From Bathymodiolus brooksi (Eukaryota > Mollusca > Bivalvia > Mytilida > Modiolidae): 64,000 nucleotides of DNA. The stretch is taken from contig OY804579.1 in NCBI GenBank assembly GCA_963680875.1, positions 24,413,804-24,477,803 of the forward strand. The letters run 5' to 3'. Position numbers and translations under genes: made by a program. This document shows positions 1 to 9,863 of this stretch, one piece after another. The notes under the pieces were generated by a model that saw nothing but the letters and a program-made list of their open reading frames with translations, ran no database searches and was not told the DNA's origin. Numbering within the stretch: the first letter of the stretch is position 1; each line of letters starts with the position of its first letter.

Positions 1-639
1 TTGCAGAAAGGTATATTTTTTATTGTATAAGGACATTGATACATTTGTAAACTTTATCACTTAGAAACAACTTTATCACTTAGACAGCTTATCACTTGGA
101 GACAACTTTATCACATACTTAGAAGCAACTCCTAAGAGTGAACCAGTGTACACAGTGTTCATCTATATTGACAAGACAACTAATTGATACATATCGAGAC
201 CACATAGTCATACATTTATTTAGTTAACTCATTGTGGTTAATTTAATTTAAAATTAAAAAATTATTATACTGTGTTATACCCATACTGTTGTGTTTCTTG
301 TGACTTGACTTAATATATACAGATATATTACAGTATTATTACCTATTGATCATATTAATCATTACTATTGTCTTTGTCCTTGATATAAGATTGTTGAATT
401 ATACTTTAATACAATACAGTTGTTTCATGCACTAGATGTTTATAAATGACATACATGTATCTTATGTGTTGATTGTTTTTATATAATATATTGCTATATA
501 TTGTTGTATCTATTAGACATTTTCTTGTATGTATATATATATATTGTTTCAGGAAGTCTATATTGATACCACTTTGAATTATTTTTGTAATTTTGATTCT
601 AATTTGAACTAAAGATATTAGTACTTCAAATATTAGAGA
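1..639 (+). other. Untranslated leader of gypsy element 1
   Basis: An AT-rich stretch without a long open frame lies upstream of gag. Near its left end a short motif around 'ctttatcactta' recurs about four times between roughly 50 and 125. I see no clear primer-binding site or TG...CA LTR boundary. A (TA)n run lies near 533-543. It is interpreted as the 5' leader only from its position before gag. Confidence 0.5.
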
Positions 640-1887
640 ATGGCAAGCCAGAACAGTGACGCCATTATTACCATTGATGACACACCATATGAAGACATCG
701 ATTTATCTAAGGATGAACAAGAAGCATTGATATCTGCTTTTAAGACATTAGGGACGAAACCTAATTTATCTAGTCCGGAAGGTCTCAGAAACTGGATGGC
801 AAATTATGTCGCAGACACTGTAAAACCAGAAGTTAGACAACACCACAACGTTAACACAACTTCTCCAAACCAAAGGACAACAACATCAGCTAATACACAT
901 TCTTCAATACCGGTAGATACTACTAGTCACGGAACGATGAACTATACTCCTAGGATCTCAACTTTCTTTGGGGAACTGGGAAAAGGAGAAGCTCCTTATG
1001 ACTTATGGAAATACGAAGTAGACACACTCAGAAGATCTCAGTTTCCGTCACATATAGTCGACATGGCCGTTAGACGATCACTGAAGGGCGACGCTGCCCG
1101 TATAGCCATGCGACTAGGCGCTGACACAAACATTGAAACCCTCTTACACAAACTAGAGAGTGCATATGGAATCTCCATTCAGGATGACTTATTAATGAGA
1201 GAGTTTTACGACGCTCAGCAGAAAACCGACGAAGATGTGACCACTTGGGCTAATCGAATAGAGGATCTACTATACAAAGCGTGTCAGAAAAACGTGGTAA
1301 GACGTGAGGAAATGAATGAGAAACTTTGCTCAAGGTTTTGGAGTGGACTTAGTCAACATCTACAAGATACATCTGGACATCTCCACTATATTGTCAAAGA
1401 TTTCGACACCTTAAAAAAGGAAATGCGAGACCATGAAACAAATATAAGAAGAACTGTAACAACAGCAACCACAAAGATGATGACACCAAAAACACAAAGC
1501 ACCAATGAGGATATAAGAGCTACAATACAACAGATGGCAGCTGATATACAAGAACTAAAACAGAATAGACAATTTAACACGCATTCCTCCGAAGATACTG
1601 ATCGTAATTGGAGAGGACGAGGACAAGCATCTATCGCATCTAGGAACAACTTTACTCGTCATGATCAAAGATATAATACCACGCCAACCAATCGTCATGG
1701 TCAAAACAATACTCATTCTACTTATCCGAACATCCGACATCAAGGGCATCAATCGACGTATAATAGAGATGAAGATCGTCTCCCGAGGTGCTATAGGTGT
1801 GGTCAAACAGGACACATCCAAATTGGTTGCAGGGCAAGGTTAGACCACAGTAGAACAGCAGGGTTAAACTTCAAGAGGCCAACATAG
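640..1887 (+). CDS. gag: Gag polyprotein, gypsy element 1
   Basis: This 415-residue frame encodes the structural protein of the retrotransposon particle. The central part (about residues 110-260) is a retrotransposon-gag-like helical region with conserved-looking 'FFGELGKGE' and 'DLWKYEVDTLR' blocks that reappear in diverged form in element 2. The C-terminal third is rich in Arg, Gln, Asn and His. It ends in one CCHC zinc knuckle, CYRCGQTGHIQIGC (C-x2-C-x4-H-x4-C), typical of nucleic-acid-binding Gag. The ATG at 640 is the first Met of the frame. The frame closes at a TAG 8 bases before the pol ATG, and pol lies in the -1 frame. No internal stops or frameshifts were seen, so it could be functional. 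Confidence 0.9.
   Translation: MASQNSDAIITIDDTPYEDIDLSKDEQEALISAFKTLGTKPNLSSPEGLRNWMANYVADTVKPEVRQHHNVNTTSPNQRTTTSANTHSSIPVDTTSHGTMNYTPRISTFFGELGKGEAPYDLWKYEVDTLRRSQFPSHIVDMAVRRSLKGDAARIAMRLGADTNIETLLHKLESAYGISIQDDLLMREFYDAQQKTDEDVTTWANRIEDLLYKACQKNVVRREEMNEKLCSRFWSGLSQHLQDTSGHLHYIVKDFDTLKKEMRDHETNIRRTVTTATTKMMTPKTQSTNEDIRATIQQMAADIQELKQNRQFNTHSSEDTDRNWRGRGQASIASRNNFTRHDQRYNTTPTNRHGQNNTHSTYPNIRHQGHQSTYNRDEDRLPRCYRCGQTGHIQIGCRARLDHSRTAGLNFKRPT
1863..1869 (+). promoter_or_regulatory. Candidate -1 ribosomal frameshift heptamer GTTAAAC
   Basis: The bases G TTA AAC fall in the gag frame 16 bases before the gag stop codon. Slippage by -1 here enters the pol frame, which is open from 1854 through the pol ATG at 1896. 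GTTAAAC is a slippery heptamer known from arteriviruses. A weak 5-bp GGGGC/GCCCC pairing is possible at 1889-1893 with 1918-1922, but it is farther downstream than usual. Re-initiation at the ATG at 1896 is an equally simple explanation. Confidence 0.35.
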
Positions 1888-1895
1888 AGGGGCAT

Positions 1896-4800
1896 ATGCT
1901 TGGTCGAGGACACACACGCCCCAAGAAAAACTATTTATCAAGTTTAGTTGGGACTTCAAATGAAGTCAATGTTATTGTAGGTACTACTAACACTATTTCT
2001 TTAATTGATACAGGTTCATCAGTATCTACAGTTAGCCATTCCTTTTACATTGATAATTTTTCAGATTTACCTATTCATCCTATTAAAGAGTTACTCAGAA
2101 TAGAATGCGCTGATGGGCAAGAATTGCCATATGAAGGTTTTATTGAGGTCGATTTAACCATACTAGGTTCTCGTGGCACACATTCGAAAGATTCTAAACT
2201 TCATAATTGTTTATTTTTAGTGGTACCAGATAGCAACTATAACTCAGCTGTACCAGTTTTAATTGGAACTAATATTCTTTCTTCCTTTATAGACCAGTTA
2301 CAAGGAACTTATGGGGATAAGTATTTACAGGATGCACATTTATTTACTTCTGTTTATATGGCTTTAAGATGTTTAACCTTGAGAGAACGTAACTTACGCA
2401 GACAACAGAACAAATTAGCAGTCATTAAATCCGCAGAGAAGAAAACAATATTAATTCAACCAAATTCAGAAGTCGTCATTTCAGGATATATGGACAGGAA
2501 ACTACCATACCACCCTGTGTGTGCACTGATACAACCAACCAAACGATCATCAATACCTCTCGATTTGGATATTACCCCAACAGTCGTGTCATATACATAT
2601 CACAACCACGAGACAACTGATGTACATATCACCAACATATCAACCAGAACCGTATCCATATCACCACATAGCATCCTTTGTGAACTACAACCAGTACATA
2701 TACAGAGCATACAGAAGTATGAAGAAGAAGCAGAATCGGACATGGATACATCTGAATTAACTATATGTACTGATGGACTAACCGAATGTCAGATTAATAA
2801 GGGCAAAGAACTGATACAGAGCTATACCGATATCATGTCTCAGGATGACTTAGACATCGGACATACCCACATGGTCAGACACAGGATAGACCTCACGAAT
2901 GATCTACCCTTCAAACAGAAACACAGACATATACCACCTACGATGTACGAGGAGGTGAGAGACCACATCCACCAACTATTGGCTAGTGGAATCATCAGAC
3001 AGTCGCACTCTCCTTGGACATCGAATATCGTTCTGTGTCGAAAGAAGGATGGGAAACTACGTATGTGTGTCGACTATCGCCAACTAAACACGAACACCAT
3101 CAAAGATGCACATGCACTACCACGGATAGAAGAGATTCTGGAAGGACTAGCTGGTAACAAATATTTCACTGTCATAGACATGAAATCAGGATATCATCAA
3201 ATAGAGATAGAAGAAGAACACAAAGAGAGAACAGCATTTACAGTAGGCCCACTAGGCTTTTATGAATATGAACGCATGCCGTTTGGATTAGCAAACAGTC
3301 CAGCTACATATCAAAGACTAATGGAAACCATTCTACAAGACCTGAACTTGAAAATATGTTTTGTTTACTTAGATGATGTCATCATATTTTCAGATACTTA
3401 CGAGGAACATCTTCACAGAATTGATTTGGTTTTCCAACGACTGAGAGAGACAGGATTGAAACTTTCTCCTAAGAAATGTTCATTCTTCATGCCAAAAGTT
3501 CGCTATGTCGGACATGTAGTATCCGAGCACGGAATAGAGCCAGATCCTGATAAAATTGAAAAGGTTAAGTCCTGGCCAACACCAACAACACCTGAAGAGG
3601 TAAGAAGGTTTTTAGGTTTTGTTGGCTACTACCGACGATTTGTCAAGGATTTTTCCAGAATAGCTCGACCATTGACGAATCTTATACCAGTAACTACGAA
3701 AAAGAAAGGAAAGAAGTTTAAAGTAGAGAATTCTAGAATAGCATGGACTTGGGGAGAAGCACAAGAAAACGCCTTTACCACCTTGAAATCTTGTCTTATT
3801 ACACCGCCTATACTTGGTTATCCAAACTTTACTCAATCATTTGAATTACATACAGATGCTTCTGGACGCGAATTAGGAGCTATCCTCTATCAGGAACAAG
3901 AAGGTCATAAGCGTGTCATTGCCTATGCAAGTCGTGGACTCACCAAATCAGAACAGCACTACCCAGCTCATCGTCTAGAATTCTTAGCGTTAAAGTGGGC
4001 AGTTACTGATAAATTCAGTGACTACCTCATGACATCCAAATTTATCGTTTACACCGACAACAATCCACTTACCTATGTTCTTTCGTCAGCAAAGTTAGAT
4101 GCCACTACTCAAAGATGGATTGCTGCACTTTCATCTTATAAAAATAATTTTGAAATTAAATACAGACCCGGAGTAAACAATGCAGATGCAGATGCATTGT
4201 CAAGATTACCAGCACTAGCAAACATCACCGACAACACCAGTGAATTACCATTAGCATCAGTACAGGCTATTTGTAATTTTATCTCAGTGCCAGCTATAGA
4301 AACTATTTCTTTTTCAGCTGAGATCACTAATCATCTTTCAGATCCTTTCATTTCTAACAGGGCAGACGCTCAGAATAAAGATGGAGTTCTTCGTTTTTGG
4401 ATTTCACAGGTGATGTCAGGACAGAAGCCACGCAGATACAGTGTCCCTAAGACTCCAGAACACCGTGTTCTCTTCCAGAATTTTGATAACTTACAGGTAA
4501 AAGACAAGGTACTTAGACGGTTAGTTACCAACAGTACAACCGGAGAGAAACACTTCCAACTTATAATACCACGAAGTCATCGATCAATGATTATAAGATC
4601 TCTTCATGATCAGATGGGCCACCAGGGTAGAGACAGAACCACATCTCTCATTCGCGATATATTTTTTTGGCATGGTTTAACTAGAGATGTAGAGGATTGG
4701 ATTTCATCATGCGATAGATGCTTGAAAAGGAAAACCCCAAGAAGGGATCAAGCTCCTTTAGTCAGCATAACAACCTCACAACCTCTGGAACTAGTATGTA

Positions 4801-6305
4801 TGGATTTTCTTGGACTTGAAACATCTAAAGGAGGATATCAATACATACTAGTCATCACCGACCATTTTACTAAGTATGCGCTAGCGGTACCAACCAAAAA
4901 CACCACAGCAAGAACAACAGCTGAAGCATTTCTGAACAACTTTGTTGTCCACTATGGTTTTCCCAAACGCATACACAGTGACCAAGGTGCCAACTTTGAG
5001 GGCAAACTAATCAAAGAGTTATGTGAACTTGCTGGTATGACAAAATCACGCACCACACCTTACCATCCACAAGGAAATGGTGTCTGTGAAAGGTTTAACC
5101 GAACACTACTATCAATGCTTGGAACACTCAACCCAGAACAGAAAAGGGATTGGAAGTCGCACGTCAACACCATGACTCATGCGTATAACAGCACTAAGCA
5201 TGACACTACTGGAATGACACCGTACTTTCTACTATTTGGACGAGAACCATTACTTCCAGTAGATATAACCTTCAACACTCATCCATGTAACAACAACAAC
5301 ATACCAACTTCAAAATATATTAAAGAATTAAAAGATAGAATGTCAAGCGCATATAAGATTGCCTTATCAACCACAAAGAAAGCCCAAGAACATCAAAAGG
5401 ATGGGTATGATCTCAAGACAAGAGGAGGCATTGTAGAAGTTGGCGATACAGTTTTAGTAAAGATAGTAGCATGGGATGGAAAACACAAACTCAGCGATCA
5501 TTGGGAAGATAACCCGTATGTTGTACTCAAGCAACCAAACTTAGATATCCCAGTTTTTGTAGTAAGACGAGAAAATGGTACCGGTAAAAACAGAACACTA
5601 CATCGGAACTTACTTTTACCGGTAGGCCATTTACCAAACAGAAACAAGATAAACATTCCAGATCCTAGCGATGAAGATCAAACGGAGGAGGAATCTGTCT
5701 TCTTAGAAACTACTCAATCTGCAGAGATAGATGGTCCATCATCTGAACCATACACATCTCAGCCAGAGTTAGATGAAGTGAAGGAAACTGATGTTACAGG
5801 GGACGCCCAACATCAGGAAACAGAAGCGATAGACAGACAACCTTCAGAACCGACACCAATTGAGATAGACGATTCGATTACAACATCGAACACAACAGAG
5901 ACCTTTGAAACAACAGACACAGACACAGATTCTAACTTGTCAGAATCTACAGTGAATACTGAAACATCTTTTCAAGAATCATCGAATACACGTGCAGAGA
6001 CTGATGTTCTACCAGTTATAGAAGAGAGAACTGGTGAGTTAAGTCCTGAAAGGACAAGACAACAGGGCCCTGAAGAGGAAGACGAAGACAAGGACGAAGA
6101 TGAAGATAACACTGTCTTTAGAAAGTCTGCACGTAGAAGAAACAAACCAGCCTGGATGAAAACTGGCGAATATGTTATGTTGCAACAACCAGACTGGATG
6201 CGGAAAGCAGAGTATTTAAAAGGTCTAGCTTTTTCAGGAATGTTTCCATCATCAGAAAAGGACATCGGAAAAGCGTTACTGAAGCTTGTGACCGAAAACA
6301 TATAG
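1896..6305 (+). CDS. pol: Pol polyprotein (PR-RT-RH-IN), gypsy element 1
   Basis: This 1469-residue polyprotein copies the element RNA and integrates the DNA. Domains in order: aspartic protease with LIDTGSSVSTVS near residue 38; reverse transcriptase from about 330, with the YLDD catalytic motif (CFVYLDDVII) near 490; RNase H with HTDASG near 650 and YTDNNPL near 718; integrase zinc-binding HHCC from about 900 to 945; integrase core with VCMDFLG near 967, [10 protein letters not shown] near 1027 and CERFNR near 1065; then a 'DHWEDNPYVV' block resembling the post-core GPY/F region. The tail from about 1250 is acidic and Ser/Thr-rich and ends in a basic, Trp-rich segment; no chromodomain was recognised. 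All catalytic residues looked for are present and the frame is uninterrupted. Confidence 0.93.
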   Translation: MLGRGHTRPKKNYLSSLVGTSNEVNVIVGTTNTISLIDTGSSVSTVSHSFYIDNFSDLPIHPIKELLRIECADGQELPYEGFIEVDLTILGSRGTHSKDSKLHNCLFLVVPDSNYNSAVPVLIGTNILSSFIDQLQGTYGDKYLQDAHLFTSVYMALRCLTLRERNLRRQQNKLAVIKSAEKKTILIQPNSEVVISGYMDRKLPYHPVCALIQPTKRSSIPLDLDITPTVVSYTYHNHETTDVHITNISTRTVSISPHSILCELQPVHIQSIQKYEEEAESDMDTSELTICTDGLTECQINKGKELIQSYTDIMSQDDLDIGHTHMVRHRIDLTNDLPFKQKHRHIPPTMYEEVRDHIHQLLASGIIRQSHSPWTSNIVLCRKKDGKLRMCVDYRQLNTNTIKDAHALPRIEEILEGLAGNKYFTVIDMKSGYHQIEIEEEHKERTAFTVGPLGFYEYERMPFGLANSPATYQRLMETILQDLNLKICFVYLDDVIIFSDTYEEHLHRIDLVFQRLRETGLKLSPKKCSFFMPKVRYVGHVVSEHGIEPDPDKIEKVKSWPTPTTPEEVRRFLGFVGYYRRFVKDFSRIARPLTNLIPVTTKKKGKKFKVENSRIAWTWGEAQENAFTTLKSCLITPPILGYPNFTQSFELHTDASGRELGAILYQEQEGHKRVIAYASRGLTKSEQHYPAHRLEFLALKWAVTDKFSDYLMTSKFIVYTDNNPLTYVLSSAKLDATTQRWIAALSSYKNNFEIKYRPGVNNADADALSRLPALANITDNTSELPLASVQAICNFISVPAIETISFSAEITNHLSDPFISNRADAQNKDGVLRFWISQVMSGQKPRRYSVPKTPEHRVLFQNFDNLQVKDKVLRRLVTNSTTGEKHFQLIIPRSHRSMIIRSLHDQMGHQGRDRTTSLIRDIFFWHGLTRDVEDWISSCDRCLKRKTPRRDQAPLVSITTSQPLELVCMDFLGLETSKGGYQYILVITDHFTKYALAVPTKNTTARTTAEAFLNNFVVHYGFPKRIHSDQGANFEGKLIKELCELAGMTKSRTTPYHPQGNGVCERFNRTLLSMLGTLNPEQKRDWKSHVNTMTHAYNSTKHDTTGMTPYFLLFGREPLLPVDITFNTHPCNNNNIPTSKYIKELKDRMSSAYKIALSTTKKAQEHQKDGYDLKTRGGIVEVGDTVLVKIVAWDGKHKLSDHWEDNPYVVLKQPNLDIPVFVVRRENGTGKNRTLHRNLLLPVGHLPNRNKINIPDPSDEDQTEEESVFLETTQSAEIDGPSSEPYTSQPELDEVKETDVTGDAQHQETEAIDRQPSEPTPIEIDDSITTSNTTETFETTDTDTDSNLSESTVNTETSFQESSNTRAETDVLPVIEERTGELSPERTRQQGPEEEDEDKDEDEDNTVFRKSARRRNKPAWMKTGEYVMLQQPDWMRKAEYLKGLAFSGMFPSSEKDIGKALLKLVTENI

Positions 6306-6375
6306 TTGTATATTTAATTATTGAATACTGTCACTCTTCTTATTGTATTAAATGGTGGGGACACCATTTCTGCAA

Positions 6376-6387
6376 GGCGGGGGAGAA
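6376..6387 (+). other. Polypurine tract of gypsy element 1
   Basis: A G/A-rich run 'ggcgggggagaa' ends exactly where the TGTGATAGGG start of the LTR unit begins. This is the expected position for the plus-strand primer of an LTR element. It fixes the left boundary of the 3' LTR at 6388. Confidence 0.75.
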
Positions 6388-7395
6388 TGTGATAGGGTGT
6401 ATTTTACCATAGTAATAGTTTTATTTCATAATTATGTATTCAGTAATTAACAACTTCGCATATGTCTTAAATAAAATATTTCAACTTGTATATAATTACT
6501 TTTATATATTATATTAATAAATTATTAAATGAGCTATAATTATCGATCTCATTAAAACTACTCTAGTATTGTTTATTGATTAGATAACGACACACCTGGA
6601 TGAACATGCTTGGTATGTCACATGCCTTGGAATCATTTCTTTCCTTGGATATTCTTATCATGCTTTCTATTGGTTCAAAGTTTCCGAAATTCTGAATTCA
6701 GTCCTTCTGATTGATTCTTCGCTTTTGAGTTAGATTTAAAAAACGGGTATTGGCTTTGGAAGGTCCAAGACGCTCCAATAAAACCGGGCTGGTTTGTTGG
6801 GTATATAAATAACGAGCTGATCCTAGTTATATATAATTTATTTCGTCATCTATGGGGGTTTTAACCCTGTCTGTGGGACCAGGTTTCACCAAATTAAACA
6901 CATTGTCGGTAGGCTACATGATAGCAATTCTCCTTCAATTATAATCAGTTGGAATATAATTCAATAAAGATATTCGAATTCCAAAGAATCAGTATCAGAA
7001 ATTTGTCGAGCGTCTTGGACCTTCCAAAGCCAATACCCGTTTTTTAAATCTAACTCAAAAGCGAAGAATCAATCAGAAGGACTGAATTCAGAATTTCGGA
7101 AACTTTGAACCAATAGAAAGCATGATAAGAATATCCAAGGAAAGAAATGATTCCAAGGCATGTGACATACCAAGCATGTTCATCCAGGTGTGTCGTTATC
7201 TAATCAATAAACAATACTAGAGTAGTTTTAATGAGATCGATAATTATAGCTCATTTAATAATTTATTAATATAATATATAAAAGTAATTATATACAAGTT
7301 GAAATATTTTATTTAAGACATATGCGAAGTTGTTAATTACTGAATACATAATTATGAAATAAAACTATTACTATGGTAAAATACACCCTATCACA
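6388..7395. repeat. 3' LTR unit with perfect 388-bp inverted arms and 232-bp loop
   Basis: The left arm (6388-6775, starting TGTGATAGGG) is repeated as its reverse complement at 7008-7395 (ending CCCTATCACA). Both arms are 388 bases, and I found no mismatch when reading them side by side. The unique middle (6776-7007) carries a TATA-like 'gggtatataaata' near 6800 and an AATAAAG near 6965, as expected for LTR promoter and poly(A) signals. The unit begins TG and ends CA, so it could be one palindromic 1008-bp LTR, or a 3' LTR joined head-to-head to an inverted, shortened second LTR. An assembly artefact is also possible. Confidence 0.8.
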
Positions 7396-7530
7396 TACGC
7401 TTCTGCTTTTACAAATGGTGAAGAAACAACAGATTCTATTATTTCTAAATTCTTCCAAATATATCTTGCCTTGTCTTCGACCGATCGAGTGTAATGAAAA
7501 AAATCAAATACGCTTTCTAATGAAAGGAGA
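7396..7530 (-). pseudogene. Coding-like minus-strand sequence cut by the LTR unit (possible host exon)
   Basis: Read on the minus strand, an open frame of about 45 codons (ESVFDFFHYTRSVEDKARY...) runs up to the outer edge of the inverted LTR arm. It is preceded by a splice-acceptor-like 'ctctcctttcattag' just before 7505, next to a poly-T (poly-A on the minus strand) run at about 7530-7557. I do not recognise the protein. If this is an exon, the retrotransposon inserted into it. It may instead be a chance open frame. Confidence 0.3.
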
Positions 7531-7769
7531 GATTTTTTTTTTTTTTTTTTTTTTTTTATAAATATTCCCGCTTTCAGTGTACTAGGAAAATCGCGCAGTA
7601 TATCCATTTTGCAGAAATATCTGGCGACAATGATCCAAAACATTTCAGAAAGTTAATTATGTAACATGTTCAGTGGTATGAAAATACAAACTTGGAGTTA
7701 TTTGTACAAAAATGGTACAAATCTAGAGAAAAATATGTTTTAAAATAAATAACTTTTTTTTATAGAAGT

Positions 7770-8036
7770 TTAAAAAAAGGGAATGTCGTGTATATAATTT
7801 TCTGTGAAGACTCTATTGAACTGTCTATAGCAGCTCATTTTTTCATTGTCATCTGACCGGCTTTTTAAAAGATACGTCTCTACATCTTTGTCGGAGCGTA
7901 AGCTCATTCTTGATACCGTTGATTTTTTCATTGCATTTCCGTAGAAACTGTACAAGTTCAGTCTTTTTATTAAAGTTAGGAAGTCATCAAGTGTTGCCTT
8001 GGAATCTACGTCAATTAATTTCATATTTTTTCGCAC
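7770..8036 (-). other. Unrecognised 88-codon minus-strand open frame
   Basis: The frame is fairly charged and complex (MKLIDVDSKATLDDF..., LRSDKDVETYLLKSRSDD...) and is on the same strand as the possible exon at 7396-7530. It could be an upstream exon of the same interrupted gene. No domain is recognised and no convincing splice donor was found. The rest of 7540-8220 is AT-rich with nothing else visible. Confidence 0.25.
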
Positions 8037-8220
8037 TTATTATTTATTCAATGAATTTATTAAAAACCGTCAGGAAAACTTTTACAACCGGAAATGCTAT
8101 ATACCCACTGCCAAGGACGATAATTCAAATTACGAACGATAACTCCATTTTCCGCAAAGAGGGAATTGACAAGTTGCAGATGTTAATCCTATGTTACTAA
8201 ACTTATTGGTTATTAGGGTT

Positions 8221-8799
8221 AATTAATAAGCTCTAGGGAGTTGACATAAAACCTCTTCACATCTTGTGCGTAAACAAAAACAGGACCAACTTGTATTTAT
8301 ATTGCGATATTAAAAAAGTCCATTTTTGTTGTCACAACACGTAAAACAAAATAAAATATAAACACAAAGTTGAATTATATTAGCTCTTTTTGTATTCGCT
8401 TTGCGACAGCTTGAGATTGACAGCAAGCTTTTCTCTTTCCTTTTTCTGCCGCACTGACTTCTAATTGATTTTCAATATCGATTTTATAAGGGTAAGACGT
8501 GATTTGTTTTGTTAATAAAAAAAAAACCAATCTGTGACCTTTTCTAAATTATATATAACCGTTTTATCATTTCGTTGTAATTTAGAAAAAATCCATTTCC
8601 TGTCACCTTTAATGTAGAGGCGGATATGAATTGCCGATTATCTTTTGATAACAATTATATTATTTTTATTTTTGTATTTTCAACTGTTTGTATGAAACGA
8701 AATATCTTTATAAATATATATATATATATAATATTAAGTACGTCTGAAAATTAAACCAAACAGTGTTAGAATTAGATTTTAGAGCTGTCAAATTTTTGT
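8221..8799. other. AT-rich intergenic stretch, nothing recognised
   Basis: No open frame of note is present. A (TA)n run occurs near 8716-8732. A 13-base 'ataatattaagta' near 8731 is inverted near 9006, which might be the edge of a small element enclosing the SINE, but the match is short. Confidence 0.5.
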
Positions 8800-8905
8800 T
8801 CTTCCCTCGACGGGATTTAAACCCACACCATTGATACACTGCAGCACCATTCGCTTAGCCTTACGTCCAGCGCCCTAGACCACTCGACCACATCCACTCC
8901 CTTAA
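8800..8905 (-). repeat. tRNA-derived SINE head (Ser/Leu-like), minus strand
   Basis: On the minus strand a Pol III A box 'TGGTCGAGTGG' (8890-8880) is followed by a B box 'GGTTTAAATCC' (8823-8813), one base off consensus. The A-to-B spacing of about 67 bases is long, as in class II (Ser/Leu) tRNAs. No complete cloverleaf with a paired acceptor stem was recognised, so a SINE or tRNA pseudogene is favoured over a working tRNA gene. Confidence 0.55.
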
Positions 8906-9129
8906 AAAGGAGCTTCAATAATCGTAGTGTTACCTTTTCTCGTAAGGCAAATCTAGGGATAGACGTAAGACATGTGTATAAGCGTGTGTAGATGGTTCAT
9001 ATATACTTAATATTATAATTTGACAGCAATTTAACTCAGCAATTTTTAATATATTGTAGAGGATAATGAAGAATTCATTATACAGTCACAGGAAATACAG
9101 TATATTATACAAACGTCTAGAAGCAAGTG

Positions 9130-9242
9130 ACAACCATACAATATATCTGTCCCACTGGATCTCAAAGCTACTAAGGATACTAGGTTAATACTAAATATTA
9201 TATACGTGGAGATCCAGTGGGACAGATATATTGTATGGTTGT
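9130..9242. repeat. Perfect 34-bp inverted repeat (hairpin) with 45-bp loop
   Basis: Bases 9130-9163 are exactly reverse-complementary to 9209-9242; the arms include 'atatctgtcccactggatct'. A transcript would form a long uninterrupted stem. It could be a very small foldback or MITE, or a source of small RNA. No flanking TSD was identified. Confidence 0.8.
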
Positions 9243-9863
9243 TTTTTCTATTGTATAGAAGAATATATGAATATATATGAAATAATAAACATTCTCAATA
9301 TATTACTATAAACAGATGTTTCATTGATATCAGATGATATTACATGTTCGACGAGCTTTCGTAAGTTTTTATATTATACAATATTGGTTCAAATCATTTA
9401 AAGGCATACAGTCGCTCTGATTGATTTTTTGTTTTATATTGAAAGTTGCCAATATTCGATGTTTTATACTAATTGCAGTTGAAATTTTTCATAATATCAT
9501 ACGTATTTAACCTGGAACGAAGGAAATATGTCGCTGTGTGATTTTCTTACGACCAGTAAAGAATTCAAGGTTTACCAGCATGATATTCATATATTCATGA
9601 ATATTATCATATGACCATTGATGACCTACATAGTGACTTCATTCGGTAAAGCGTTTACGCATGTGCGAAATAGTTTGCTGAAAAAGCACATCTTATAAAT
9701 AAATATATTGACGGATTCTACGCGAAAACGACAGCAAGATCTGTGTAAAAATTTTCCAACACGTAAGCATAATTTATATATCTTTTTTCGGCTGAATCGT
9801 ATTTTGACAGAATTGCATCACAGTTTTTCAGGAGAAAATGCTAGGTGATATATCTTTTAAATT

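Larger units (their letters stand above)
1..7395 (+). mobile_element. Ty3/gypsy LTR retrotransposon, element 1 (5' LTR outside or not recognised)
   Basis: The stretch holds a leader, a gag frame, a pol frame with protease-RT-RNase H-integrase order (the Ty3/gypsy order), a purine-rich tract and a TG-starting LTR unit. Both frames are uninterrupted, so this copy looks young. I cannot place the 5' LTR: no copy of the 3' LTR start occurs near position 1, so the window probably opens inside the leader or just after the 5' LTR. The right edge is taken as 7395, the end of the inverted LTR arm. No TSD can be checked because the left flank is missing. The related element 2 at 55-64 kb is diverged and broken. 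Confidence 0.9.

Noticed and set aside
1386..1821. Minus-strand frames inside gag
   Set aside because: No domain, fully inside an intact gag frame; shadow frames.
5972..6301. 109-codon minus-strand frame
   Set aside because: It lies opposite the acidic tail of pol; Ser-rich composition is a shadow of the Glu/Asp codons.
8800..8905. Functional tRNA-Ser/Leu gene
   Set aside because: A and B boxes are present but a full cloverleaf could not be drawn; treated as SINE head.
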